This document shows positions 40,587 to 48,428 of a stretch of DNA of 64,000 nt, piece after piece. The notes under the pieces are model-generated. The model saw only the letters and a program-made list of their open reading frames with translations, was not told the origin of the DNA and did not search any database. Both the position numbers and the translations under genes were made by a program. The stretch comes from Rhizobium sp. BK316 (GTDB taxonomy: Bacteria > Pseudomonadota > Alphaproteobacteria > Rhizobiales > Rhizobiaceae), in NCBI RefSeq assembly GCF_014193695.1, contig NZ_JACHZR010000003.1:744001-808000 (forward strand), written 5' to 3'. Each line of letters opens with the position of its first letter. Position 1 is the stretch's first letter.

Positions 40587-42200
40587 ATGATCCGCAATCC
40601 CATCCTGCCAGGATTCAATCCCGACCCGTCCATCTGCCGCGTTGGCGACGATTATTACATCGCGACCTCCACGTTCGAATGGTATCCGGGCGTGCAGATC
40701 CACCATTCGCGCGACCTGGTGAACTGGACGCTGGTGCGCCGGCCGCTGGAGCGCGCCTCACAGCTCGACATGCGCGGCAACCCTGACAGCTGTGGCATCT
40801 GGGCGCCGTGCCTTTCCTATGCGGACGGGCAGTTCTGGCTCGTCTATACGGACGTGAAGCGCTTCGACGGCAATTTCAAGGATGCGCATAATTATATCGT
40901 GACCGCGCCCACCATCGAGGGCGAATGGTCCGAGCCCGTCTATGTGAATTCCTCGGGGTTCGACCCGTCGCTCTTCCATGACGAGGACGGGCGCAAGTGG
41001 TTCGTCAACATGCAGTGGAACCATCGCACCGAGAGCTATGGCGGCTCGCCGAAGTCGCCGGCCTTCGACGGCATCCTGCTGCAGGAATGGGACGCTCAGA
41101 CCAAGGCCCTGAAAGGCCCGATCAAGAACATCTTCGCCGGCAGCCCGCTCGGGCTCGTGGAAGGCCCGCATCTCTTCCGGAAGAGCGGCTGGTACTATCT
41201 GACGACGGCCGAAGGCGGCACCGGCTACGATCATGCCGTGACGATGGCGCGCTCGCGCAATATCGACGGACCCTATGAATTGCATCCGAACCGGCACCTG
41301 ATCACCTCGAAGGATCATCCGGAAGCGGCGCTGCAGCGGGCAGGGCACGGACAATATGTCGAGACGCCCGACGGGCAGGTCTATCACACGCATCTCTGCG
41401 GCCGGCCGCTGCCGCCGAAGCGCCGCTGCACGCTGGGACGCGAAACCGCGCTGCAGAAATGCGTCTGGCGCGAGGATGGCTGGCTCTATTTGGAAAACGG
41501 CACTGTTGTTCCCGATGTCGAGGTGCCCGGACTTGGCGGTGCCGTGCTGGCCGAAAAGCCTGTTCGCAGCGAGTATAATTTCGATGGCGGCACGCTGCCG
41601 GCCGATTTCCAGTGGCTGCGTACACCCCAGCCGGAGCGTATCTTCAATCTCACGGAGCGTCCCGGCCATTTGCGGCTGATCGGCCGTGAAAGTGTCGGTT
41701 CGTGGTTCGAACAGGCGCTGGTCGCTCGCCGGCAAGAGCATCACAGTTTCCGCGCCGAGACGGTGGTGGAGTTCACGCCCGATACCTACCAGCAGGTCGC
41801 GGGCCTGACGCACTACTATAATCGCCACAAGTTCCATGCCGTCGTCGTCACGCTGCATGAGAAGCTCGGCCGCTGCGTCACGATCTTCTCCTGCAACGGC
41901 GATTATCCTGATGGCCGCATGACCTTCCCGGCCGAGGCCGGCGTGGCGCTTCCGGCCGACGGCCGCGTGCAGCTTGCCATGGAGATCCGTGACAACGACC
42001 TGCAGTTCTTCTGGCAGACGGAAGGCAAGGGCGCCTGGCAGCCGATCGGCCCGGTTCTCGATGCCGGCGTCGTCTCGGACGAGGGCGGGCGCGGCGAGCA
42101 TGGCTCGTTTACCGGTGCCTTCGCAGGTGTCCTCGCCTTCGATACGTCCGGCCGGGCAAAGACGGCTGATTTCGACTGGTTCAACTACGAGGAACTGTGA
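40587..42200 (+). CDS. xynB: Glycoside hydrolase family 43 beta-xylosidase
   Basis: A 537-residue five-bladed propeller enzyme with a C-terminal beta-sandwich (about residues 330-537), the architecture of GH43 beta-xylosidases. Catalytic residues: Asp13 in GFNPDPSICRV, Asp126 in SGFDPSLFHD and Glu192 in GLVEGPHLFRK. No signal peptide, so it acts on imported xylo-oligosaccharides. GGAGGAG lies about 8 bases before the ATG. Some GH43 members also cleave arabinofuranosides. The GNAT gene follows after 8 bases. Confidence 0.94.
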   Translation: MIRNPILPGFNPDPSICRVGDDYYIATSTFEWYPGVQIHHSRDLVNWTLVRRPLERASQLDMRGNPDSCGIWAPCLSYADGQFWLVYTDVKRFDGNFKDAHNYIVTAPTIEGEWSEPVYVNSSGFDPSLFHDEDGRKWFVNMQWNHRTESYGGSPKSPAFDGILLQEWDAQTKALKGPIKNIFAGSPLGLVEGPHLFRKSGWYYLTTAEGGTGYDHAVTMARSRNIDGPYELHPNRHLITSKDHPEAALQRAGHGQYVETPDGQVYHTHLCGRPLPPKRRCTLGRETALQKCVWREDGWLYLENGTVVPDVEVPGLGGAVLAEKPVRSEYNFDGGTLPADFQWLRTPQPERIFNLTERPGHLRLIGRESVGSWFEQALVARRQEHHSFRAETVVEFTPDTYQQVAGLTHYYNRHKFHAVVVTLHEKLGRCVTIFSCNGDYPDGRMTFPAEAGVALPADGRVQLAMEIRDNDLQFFWQTEGKGAWQPIGPVLDAGVVSDEGGRGEHGSFTGAFAGVLAFDTSGRAKTADFDWFNYEEL

Positions 42201-42208
42201 GGGCGGCG

Positions 42209-42709
42209 ATGTCAGGCTATATCCGCATCGAGCCGATGACCGAGGGGCATATCGAGGGCTTTCACCGGGTTCTCGATAGCGTGGCACGCGAGCGGACATA
42301 TCTGACCCTGCTCGAAGCCCCGCCGATTGAAGATACGCGCAAATTCGCGCTGTCGTCGATCGCCGGCGGCAATGTGCATCTCGTCGCTCTCGATGGCGGC
42401 GAGCTGGTGGGCTGGTGCGATATAAGACGGCACTTCTTTCCATCGCGTGCTCATTGCGGCGCGCTCGGCATGGGTCTGCTGCCGGACTATCGCGGGCGGG
42501 GGCTCGGCCGGCGCCTCATCGCGGCGGCGATAGAGGCGGCGCGTGAAGCGGGCATGATCCGTATCGAACTCGGCGTGCATGCCGACAATGCGCGAGCGAT
42601 CCGGCTTTACGAGAGCGTGGGTTTCGTGCGGGAAGGGGTGAGCCGCGATGCGTTCTGCGTCGATGGGCACTATACTGGTGTCATCAATATGGCGATGATT
42701 TTTAGATAG
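42209..42709 (+). CDS. GNAT-family N-acetyltransferase
   Basis: A 166-residue acetyltransferase. The acetyl-CoA-binding motif is GMGLLPDYRGRGLGRRLI (Q/R-x-x-G-x-G/A region), followed by IRIELGVHADNARAIRLYES and GFVREG, the usual C-terminal GNAT elements. The substrate is unknown; the group includes ribosomal protein and small-molecule acetyltransferases. ATG at 42209 follows GAGGGCGGCG; a GTG four codons earlier overlaps the xynB stop and is possible. A terminator follows at 42756-42790. Confidence 0.88.
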   Translation: MSGYIRIEPMTEGHIEGFHRVLDSVARERTYLTLLEAPPIEDTRKFALSSIAGGNVHLVALDGGELVGWCDIRRHFFPSRAHCGALGMGLLPDYRGRGLGRRLIAAAIEAAREAGMIRIELGVHADNARAIRLYESVGFVREGVSRDAFCVDGHYTGVINMAMIFR

Positions 42710-43012
42710 TTGCGATCGGCAGCGGCTGGTTTCCTCTTCTCCTCGCTGGGGCGAAGGGGAAACGCCGCAACGTCTCGTTTCCCCATTTTCAATGGAGCGG
42801 TTCATCACACCGCAATGCCATTCTCATCACGCCCGATCACCTCTATGTGATCCCCGACGGCATGATCTGACAGTCGTTCGTTATCCCGAAATAAGAACAT
42901 TAGGAATCAGTTATAAGCTACCGATTTCATTACAGATCTTTAATTTTATTTTCAGATTTCGTTCATTTTTGAAGACGTAATTTCGGGGCGTGTTCAACAC
43001 GAGGAAGCCCTC
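42710..43012. other. Intergenic region before RcnB-like gene
   Basis: About 300 bases: a terminator at 42756-42790, then an AT-rich stretch (about 42890-42980) that probably holds the promoter of the next gene. Confidence 0.6.
42756..42790 (+). terminator. Terminator after xynB-GNAT
   Basis: GGGGAAAC (42756-42763) pairs with GTTTCCCC (42777-42784), followed by ATTTTC. Confidence 0.7.
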
Positions 43013-43363
43013 ATGAAAAAGATTTTTGCAGCTCTTCTTTCTGCCTCTTTCCTGCTCTCGCCGATCGTTGCACCGCAAGCAAGTGCTGCCGATCATCGTC
43101 GTCCGCCGGTCGTTGTTGAGAAGAAAGTCGTCGTCCAGAAGAAGGTCGTCGTCGAGAAAAAGGTGGTCCGCCGTCATCACTGGTCCAAGGGTTATCGCAT
43201 GTCGGCTGCCGAGCGCGGCCGTTACGGCGAAGTCCGCGACTACCGCCGCTACCGCCTGGCACCGCCGCCGCGCGGCTATCACTGGGTGAAGGCCGATAAC
43301 GACTATCTTCTCGTCGGTGTCGCCACGGGTGTGATCTCCAGCATCATCGCTGCGGGTCGTTGA
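43013..43363 (+). CDS. RcnB-family exported protein with Val/Lys repeat
   Basis: A 116-residue protein with a signal peptide (KKIFAALLSASFLLSPIV, cleavage near ASA). The C-terminal half, YRRYRLAPPPRGYHWVKADN followed by DYLLVGVATGVISSII, is the RcnB/DUF3315 domain, named after the E. coli periplasmic nickel/cobalt homeostasis protein; most alphaproteobacterial members have no proven metal role. Unusual is a Val-Lys region at about residues 32-52 in which VVVEKK, VVVQKK and VVVEKK follow one another. A perfect terminator follows. Confidence 0.85.
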   Translation: MKKIFAALLSASFLLSPIVAPQASAADHRRPPVVVEKKVVVQKKVVVEKKVVRRHHWSKGYRMSAAERGRYGEVRDYRRYRLAPPPRGYHWVKADNDYLLVGVATGVISSIIAAGR

Positions 43364-43386
43364 GTTCACGCACACTCCCGAAAAGA

Positions 43387-43414
43387 GGGCGGCTTCGGCC
43401 GCCCTTTTGTTTTT
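43387..43414 (+). terminator. Rho-independent terminator of RcnB-like gene
   Basis: GGGCGGC (43387-43393), loop TTCG, GCCGCCC (43398-43404), followed by TTTTGTTTTT. Confidence 0.95.
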
Positions 43415-43440
43415 GTCGGGAGAGTTTTTGCGGACGGCGC

Positions 43441-43495
43441 GACCCCAGCATCCCTCATTCCTGTGACAAGCACAGGAATGAGGGAGATTGGGGTC
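43441..43495. repeat. Family R2-related single hairpin
   Basis: CCTCATTCCTGTG and CACAGGAATGAGG pair around ACAAG (hairpin about 43453-43482), and GACCCCA/TGGGGTC pair outside it (43441-43447, 43489-43495). It resembles one outer hairpin of the R2 repeats. Confidence 0.75.
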
Positions 43496-43544
43496 AGCGT
43501 CGCTGCCCAAAACCGGGTTTACATTGCTGAATAGACCTGTCGAT

Positions 43545-43724
43545 TTAGTTCTGTCGCCGCGACGGCATCACCCGCTCGGCGATCATACCGAACAACCCCT
43601 TCGGCTTTCGCGCCTCGCTCTCCGCCGTATCCCCATAGGTCAGGGGATGCAGCCCCTCGATCGGCGGCAGCGGTTCGCACTCGATGCACAGGCACCGGTA
43701 GGGTTTGATTGCCGTTGCCCTCAT
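43545..43724 (-). CDS. Small protein coupled to the zinc GTPase gene
   Basis: A 59-residue protein that I do not recognise. Its ATG overlaps the stop of the CobW-type GTPase as ATGA, so it should be translated with it under the same zinc control. It contains RCLCIECEPLPPIEGLHPL: three Cys in a C-x-C-x2-C pattern that could bind a metal. The C-terminus is basic (KPKGLFGMIAERVMPSRRQ). A role in zinc-limited growth is an inference from position only. Confidence 0.65.
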   Translation of the reverse strand: MRATAIKPYRCLCIECEPLPPIEGLHPLTYGDTAESEARKPKGLFGMIAERVMPSRRQN

Positions 43725-44926
43725 GCTGCCTGCGGGCTCCAGCCGACGAACGGATCCGGCAGGTTGCGCCAGCGTTCGGGCGTGAAGGCGTCGCTTTCGA
43801 TCAGACAAGCGTCGAGCTCTGCGCGAATCCAGCTCTCATCCATCGGGTCGGCACCGATGAAGACGATTTCCTGGCGGCGGTCGCCCCAGATGGGGTCGAG
43901 GTAGGGACCGATGGCACGGAGGAAGGCAGGTTCCCCAGGCCATTGTTCGCGCGGGACGGCCGCCCACCAGAGGCCCATCTTGCTGGTGCGCACGATCGCG
44001 CCGGCTTGGCTGATTTCGCCGACGTAATGCGGGCGGGTGGCGAGCCAGAAGAAGCCCTTGGCGCGCACGATGCCCGGCCAGCTTTTGTCGAGGAAGGCCT
44101 GCAGTTTCGCGGGGTGGAAGGGGCGCCTCTCGCGGTAGACGAAGGAGCGGATGCCGTATTCCTCGGTTTCCGGCACATGGTCCTTGAAGCCGTGCAGTTC
44201 CTTGTACCAGAGCGGATGGGTCTCGGCCCTGTCTATATCGAAGCGGCTGGTTCCGAGCACATCCTTCAGCGCGACCTTGCCGAAATCCGTTTCGATGATA
44301 CGGGCATCCGGGTTGAGGCCGGTGATGATCTTGCGAGCCGCATCGCGTTGCTCTTCGCTTGCCGCGCCGATCTTGTTCAGCACGACGATATCGGCAAATT
44401 CGATCTGTTCGACGAGGAGATCGATGATCGTCCTGTTGTCGCCGTCGCCGGCGGTTTCGCCGCGGTCGGCGAGGAAGTCGGCCGAGGCGTAATCGGCGAG
44501 CAGATTGGCGGCATCGACGACGGTGATCATCGTATCGAGGCGGGCGACATCCGAGAGGCTGAGTCCATTCTCGTCGCGGAATTCGAAGGTGGTGGCGACG
44601 GGCAGGGGCTCGGCAATGCCGGTCGATTCGATCAGCAGGTAATCGAAGCGACCCTGTTCGGCGAGCTGGCGGACTTCCTTCAGCAGATCGTCGCGCAGCG
44701 TGCAGCAGATGCAGCCATTGGTCATTTCCACCAGCTGCTCTTCGGTGCGCGAGAGATTGGCGCCGCCATCGCGCACCAGCGCGGCGTCGATATTCACCTC
44801 GCTCATATCGTTGACGATGACGGCGACGCGCATGCCCTCGCGATTTGCGAGCACGTGATTGAGCAGCGTCGTCTTGCCGGCGCCGAGGAAGCCGGAGAGC
44901 ACGGTAACGGGCAGCCTGTTGTCCAT
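43721..44926 (-). CDS. CobW/COG0523-family GTPase (zinc-responsive, ZigA-like)
   Basis: A 401-residue G3E-family GTPase. Walker A is LSGFLGAGKTTLLNHVL (residues about 9-25), the metal-binding GCICCTLRDDLL is the CxCC motif of COG0523 proteins, and LNKIG is the guanine-specificity element. The C-terminal CobW_C domain (FFWLATRPHYVGEI) is present. Zur-regulated members deliver zinc to client enzymes during zinc starvation; a Zur-box-like palindrome lies at 44941-44955. ATG 44926 follows AAGGATTACATC; the open frame extends ten codons upstream. It is not part of the cobalamin locus despite the family name. Confidence 0.92.
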   Translation of the reverse strand: MDNRLPVTVLSGFLGAGKTTLLNHVLANREGMRVAVIVNDMSEVNIDAALVRDGGANLSRTEEQLVEMTNGCICCTLRDDLLKEVRQLAEQGRFDYLLIESTGIAEPLPVATTFEFRDENGLSLSDVARLDTMITVVDAANLLADYASADFLADRGETAGDGDNRTIIDLLVEQIEFADIVVLNKIGAASEEQRDAARKIITGLNPDARIIETDFGKVALKDVLGTSRFDIDRAETHPLWYKELHGFKDHVPETEEYGIRSFVYRERRPFHPAKLQAFLDKSWPGIVRAKGFFWLATRPHYVGEISQAGAIVRTSKMGLWWAAVPREQWPGEPAFLRAIGPYLDPIWGDRRQEIVFIGADPMDESWIRAELDACLIESDAFTPERWRNLPDPFVGWSPQAA

Positions 44927-44940
44927 GATGTAATCCTTTA

Positions 44941-44955
44941 TGTTATAACGTAACA
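44941..44955. promoter_or_regulatory. Zur-box-like palindrome upstream of the GTPase gene
   Basis: TGTTATAACGTAACA matches the alphaproteobacterial Zur pattern TGTTAT-N3-ATAACA with one mismatch, and lies 15-29 bases before the GTPase start codon. Confidence 0.75.
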
Positions 44956-44967
44956 TTAATAGATAGC

Positions 44968-44999
44968 AAAAAAAGGCGGAACGGGGGTGTCGCCGCCTT
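44968..44999 (-). terminator. Terminator of znuA (minus strand)
   Basis: AAGGCGG (44973-44979) pairs with CCGCCTT (44993-44999); read on the minus strand the stem is followed by a run of seven T. A further imperfect hairpin lies at about 45039-45062. Confidence 0.75.
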
Positions 45000-45103
45000 C
45001 TTTCGCCGCAGCGCTCGCGGGGCGGGCTGCAAGTCCGAAGGGAAGCGTTGAGACGCTCCCTTCCTGATAGAGCGGCGCATATTCCTGTCGAGGATCGTTC
45101 GGA

Positions 45104-46084
45104 TTATGCGCTGGCGAGGCAATTCCTCATGCTGTCGGCAATGCCGCGCATGAGGGTGAAATAAAGCTCCGGGCCGGCGGGCAGGGTGGCGGCTTCGGGG
45201 TCCAGCACGCCCGACTTCGCCTTTGTGCCTTCGATGACGACATTGACGAGGCGCGGCTCGAATTGCGGCTCTGCGAAGACGCAGGTTGCGCCGAGGTCGC
45301 CCACCTTCTTGTGGATCTCTGAGACACGCTCGGCGCCCGGAATGGTCTCGGGACTGACGGTAATCGAGCCGGCGACGCGGATATGGTAGCGATGTTCGAA
45401 GTACTGGTAAGCATCGTGGAAGACGATGAAGGGCTTGTCCTTCACCGGTGACACGGTGGCGGCAATTTCCTTGTCCAGCGCATCGAGCTTGTCATCCAGC
45501 GACTTGGCATTGGCCTCATAGGTCAGCGCATTGGCCGGATCGGCGGCGACCAGCGTGGTGGTGATCTCGGCGGCCATGGCTTTGGCATTGACAGGGTCGA
45601 GCCAGAGATGGGTGTCGAAGGCGCCGTGCCCATGGTCATGGTCGCCTTCGGCCTCTTCATGAGCATGGTCGTGACCGGCCTCGGCGCTTTCATGTTCGTC
45701 GCCATCGTCGTGGGCCTCGAACGCCCCGCCTTCGCGGAAGGGCAGCTTCACCAGACCCGGCGCGTCGTCGAGCTGGGCGACGATCGCGTCGGAACCCAGC
45801 GATTGCAGCGGCTTTTCGAGGAAGGCTTCGAGGCCGGGGCCGACCCAGAAGATCACCTTGGCATCCTGCAAGGCGCGGGCATTGGAAGGTTTGAGATTAT
45901 AGGTATGCGGGGAGGCCGCGCCATCGACGATGAGCTCCGGCTTGCCGACACCTTGCATGATGGCCGAAACCAGCGAATGGACCGGCTTGATCGAGGTGAC
46001 GACCACAGGGGCATCGGCGGCCTGGAGGGACCCGGCGAAAAGGAAGGCCGGGATTGCGAGGGTAAGGCCCATCGCCAGTTTCAT
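45104..46084 (-). CDS. znuA: Zinc ABC transporter binding protein ZnuA
   Basis: A 326-residue cluster A-I metal-binding protein. The signal peptide is KLAMGLTLAIPAFLFAGS, with cleavage near LQA. Zinc-binding His residues occur in KPVHSLVSAIMQGVG, in FDTHLWLDPVNAKAM and in FVFHDAYQYFEHRYH. Between them is the His/Asp/Glu-rich loop of ZnuA proteins, around residues 125-155 (GHDHAHEEAEGDHDHGHG). ATG 46084 is placed 8 bases after GGAG; ATG 46090 is an alternative. It is divergent from znuC, with Zur-box-like palindromes in between. Confidence 0.96.
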   Translation of the reverse strand: MKLAMGLTLAIPAFLFAGSLQAADAPVVVTSIKPVHSLVSAIMQGVGKPELIVDGAASPHTYNLKPSNARALQDAKVIFWVGPGLEAFLEKPLQSLGSDAIVAQLDDAPGLVKLPFREGGAFEAHDDGDEHESAEAGHDHAHEEAEGDHDHGHGAFDTHLWLDPVNAKAMAAEITTTLVAADPANALTYEANAKSLDDKLDALDKEIAATVSPVKDKPFIVFHDAYQYFEHRYHIRVAGSITVSPETIPGAERVSEIHKKVGDLGATCVFAEPQFEPRLVNVVIEGTKAKSGVLDPEAATLPAGPELYFTLMRGIADSMRNCLASA

Positions 46085-46109
46085 CAGCATGCTCCGCTTG
46101 AATTGCAAT

Positions 46110-46124
46110 TGTTATGTTATTACA
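46110..46124. promoter_or_regulatory. Zur-box-like palindrome, znuA side
   Basis: TGTTATGTTATTACA matches TGTTAT-N3-ATAACA with one mismatch; it lies about 26 bases before the znuA start. Confidence 0.7.
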
Positions 46125-46131
46125 TCAATTG

Positions 46132-46146
46132 CGTTATGCTATAACG
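46132..46146. promoter_or_regulatory. Zur-box-like palindrome, znuC side
   Basis: CGTTATGCTATAACG is a perfect inverted repeat around three central bases, 22 bases from the other box centre to centre, in the znuA-znuC intergenic region. Confidence 0.8.
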
Positions 46147-46186
46147 TGTGCAATAGCAGGACGCAACAGCACTTTCGGAAAATTTG

Positions 46187-47182
46187 ATGCTTTCTCCCGC
46201 AAATAGCCCCGCCGGCAGCAGGGCCGAACCGCTGGTTTCACTCGACAATGTCGGCATTAGCCGCGGCGGCCGCTGGCTGGTGCGCGGTGTGGATTTCTCC
46301 GTTTCGCGCGGCGAGATCGTCACGCTGATCGGCCCGAACGGCTCCGGCAAATCGACGAGCGCCAAGGCGGCGATCGGCGTGCTGAAGCCGGACGAGGGCA
46401 GGGTGAGCCGCATCGCTGGCCTCAAGGTCGGCTATGTGCCGCAGAAGCTTGCGATCGACTGGACGCTGCCGCTTTCCGTACGCCGTCTGATGACGCTGAC
46501 CGGGCCGCTGCCCGAGGCCGATATCATGGCCGCTCTCGAAGCAGCGGGCATGGTGCATATGCTGGATGCGCAGGTGCAGCATCTCTCCGGCGGCGAATTC
46601 CAGCGGGCGCTGATGGCGCGCGCCATTGCCCGCAAGCCGGATCTTCTGGTTCTCGACGAGCCGGTGCAGGGTGTGGATTTTGCCGGCGAGATCGCGCTCT
46701 ACGATCTCATCAAATCGATCCGCAATACGACCGGCTGCGGCATCCTCTTGATCTCGCACGACCTGCACGTCGTCATGGCGGAGACGGATACCGTCATCTG
46801 CCTCAACGGCCATGTCTGCTGCCGCGGCACGCCGCAGACGGTGAGCCAGAGCCCGGAATATGTGCGCCTCTTCGGCAGCCGCGCAGCGCAGACGCTTGCC
46901 GTCTACAGCCACCATCACGATCATACGCATCTGCCCGACGGACGCGTGCTGCATGAAGACGGCTCGGTGACGGATCATTGCTATCCCGAGGATGGGCATC
47001 ATCATGATCACGGGCATGATCATGCGCATTCGCACGATCACGCGGACGCTCATGCCCATGCGCACGCTGACGGGGATGATGCCCACGGGCATGCGCATGC
47101 GGAGGCTCACGCCCACGCACATACGCATTTCCAGAGCGGGGCGCAGAGCGTGACCAACAACGGGGAGAACCGTCATGCTTGA
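46187..47182 (+). CDS. znuC: Zinc ABC transporter ATPase ZnuC with His-rich tail
   Basis: About 331 residues. Walker A is LIGPNGSGKSTSAKAAIGV, the signature HLSGGEFQRALMARAI, Walker B LLVLDEPVQGVDF and the switch His in LISHDLHV. The ATPase core ends near residue 240. The last 90 residues are extremely rich in His, Asp and Ala, with blocks such as GHHHDHGHDHAHSHDHADAH, probably a zinc buffer or sensor at the cytoplasmic face. ATG 46187 is used; an adjacent TTG is possible. It overlaps znuB by 8 bases. Confidence 0.94.
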   Translation: MLSPANSPAGSRAEPLVSLDNVGISRGGRWLVRGVDFSVSRGEIVTLIGPNGSGKSTSAKAAIGVLKPDEGRVSRIAGLKVGYVPQKLAIDWTLPLSVRRLMTLTGPLPEADIMAALEAAGMVHMLDAQVQHLSGGEFQRALMARAIARKPDLLVLDEPVQGVDFAGEIALYDLIKSIRNTTGCGILLISHDLHVVMAETDTVICLNGHVCCRGTPQTVSQSPEYVRLFGSRAAQTLAVYSHHHDHTHLPDGRVLHEDGSVTDHCYPEDGHHHDHGHDHAHSHDHADAHAHAHADGDDAHGHAHAEAHAHAHTHFQSGAQSVTNNGENRHA

Positions 47183-47990
47183 CGATTTCTTCGTGCGCGC
47201 CATTCTCGCCGGTGTCGGCCTGGCGCTGACGACCGGGCCGCTCGGCTGTTTCATCATCTGGCGTCGCATGGCCTATTTCGGCGATACGATCGCCCATTCG
47301 GCGCTGCTCGGTGTAGCGCTCTCGCTGCTCTTCGATTTCAACCTTACGCTTGCCGTCTTCGTCGTTGCCGCTGCCGTCTCGATCCTGCTGCTCTTCCTGC
47401 AGAAGCGTCAGGCGCTGTCGGCCGATGCGCTGCTCGGCATCCTCTCGCATGCGACGCTCGCCATCGGCCTCGTCATGGTCGCCTTCATGAGCTGGGTGCG
47501 CATCGATCTCATCGCCTTCCTGTTCGGCGATATTCTGGCGGTTTCGACCACCGATATCGCGCTCATCTGGGGCGGCGGTATCTTCGTACTGGCGGCGATC
47601 GCCTGGCTGTGGCGGCCGCTGCTCGCAGCCACCGTCAATCCGGAACTTGCCGAGGCCGAGGGCCTGCAGCCGGAGCGGGCGCGGCTGTTCTTCATGCTGC
47701 TGATGGCCGTCGTCATCGCCATCGCCATGAAGATCGTCGGCATCATGCTGATCACGTCGCTGCTGATCATTCCGGCGGCGACCGCCCGGCGCTTCTCTTC
47801 GACGCCGGAACTGATGGCCGTGTTTGCCTCGCTGATCGGCGCGGTTGCCGTTGTCGGCGGGCTTTTCGGCTCGCTGACCTATGACACGCCATCCGGCCCG
47901 TCGATCGTCGTCGCGGCCCTCATTCTCTTCATTCTGAGCCTGCTTCCCGCCTGGCGCGGGCGCAGGGACCTGCAAGGACAAGGCTCATGA
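47175..47990 (+). CDS. znuB: Zinc ABC transporter permease ZnuB
   Basis: A 271-residue ABC-3-type permease with about eight membrane helices. Family segments: TTGPLGCFIIWRRMAYFGDT, AHSALLGVALSLLF, and VKIMLITSLLIIPAATARRF-like MKIVGIMLITSLLIIPAAT. It forms the membrane channel with ZnuC. The start overlaps the His-rich end of znuC, and the stop overlaps zur by ATGA, so the three are one translationally coupled operon. Confidence 0.95.
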   Translation: MLDDFFVRAILAGVGLALTTGPLGCFIIWRRMAYFGDTIAHSALLGVALSLLFDFNLTLAVFVVAAAVSILLLFLQKRQALSADALLGILSHATLAIGLVMVAFMSWVRIDLIAFLFGDILAVSTTDIALIWGGGIFVLAAIAWLWRPLLAATVNPELAEAEGLQPERARLFFMLLMAVVIAIAMKIVGIMLITSLLIIPAATARRFSSTPELMAVFASLIGAVAVVGGLFGSLTYDTPSGPSIVVAALILFILSLLPAWRGRRDLQGQGS

Positions 47991-48385
47991 ACGCACCTCA
48001 GCTCACCCGCAATCAGGCGCTCGTTTTCGACGTGCTCGAAAAGGCCGAGGGACCGCTCAGCGCCTATACGATCCTCGACAAGCTGCGCGACCAGGGTTTT
48101 CGCGCGCCGCTGCAGGTCTACCGGGCGCTGGAAAAGCTGCTCGAATATGGCGTCGTGCACCGGCTCGAAAGCATCAATTCCTTCGTCGCCTGCGCCCATC
48201 CAGGCGAGGACTGCCACAGCCATGGCATCGTTGCCTTCGCGATCTGCGAAAGCTGCGGACAGGTGATCGAGTTCCACGACCACGAGGTGGATCACCGCCT
48301 GATGAGCTGGGTGCGCAGCCAGAAATTCAAGCCGGCGAAGACGACGATCGAAATCCGTGGCACCTGCGAGGCTTGTGCTGCCTGA
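47987..48385 (+). CDS. zur: Zinc uptake regulator Zur (Fur family)
   Basis: A 132-residue Fur-family repressor: the winged helix contains LTRNQALVFDVLEKAEGPLS and GVVHRLESINSFVACAH, and the metal sites are in HSHGIVAFAICESCG and the C-terminal CEAC. The two CxxC pairs form the structural zinc site as in E. coli Zur. Position as the last gene of znuCB supports Zur rather than Fur, Irr or Mur. With zinc bound it should repress the two divergent znu transcripts and the GTPase gene. Confidence 0.93.
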   Translation: MNAPQLTRNQALVFDVLEKAEGPLSAYTILDKLRDQGFRAPLQVYRALEKLLEYGVVHRLESINSFVACAHPGEDCHSHGIVAFAICESCGQVIEFHDHEVDHRLMSWVRSQKFKPAKTTIEIRGTCEACAA

Positions 48386-48428
48386 TTTGCCTGCAGCAGC
48401 GCCAGCCTTCCGTCAGGGCGCGCCCTGC

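Noticed and set aside
43721..44926. CobW family gene as a cobalamin gene
   Set aside because: Neighbouring znu/zur genes and a Zur-like palindrome show a zinc rather than a cobalt role.
46940..47130. CRISPR-like or tandem repeat signal in the znuC 3' end
   Set aside because: The repetition comes from codons for the His/Asp/Ala-rich protein tail; there are no regular spacers.
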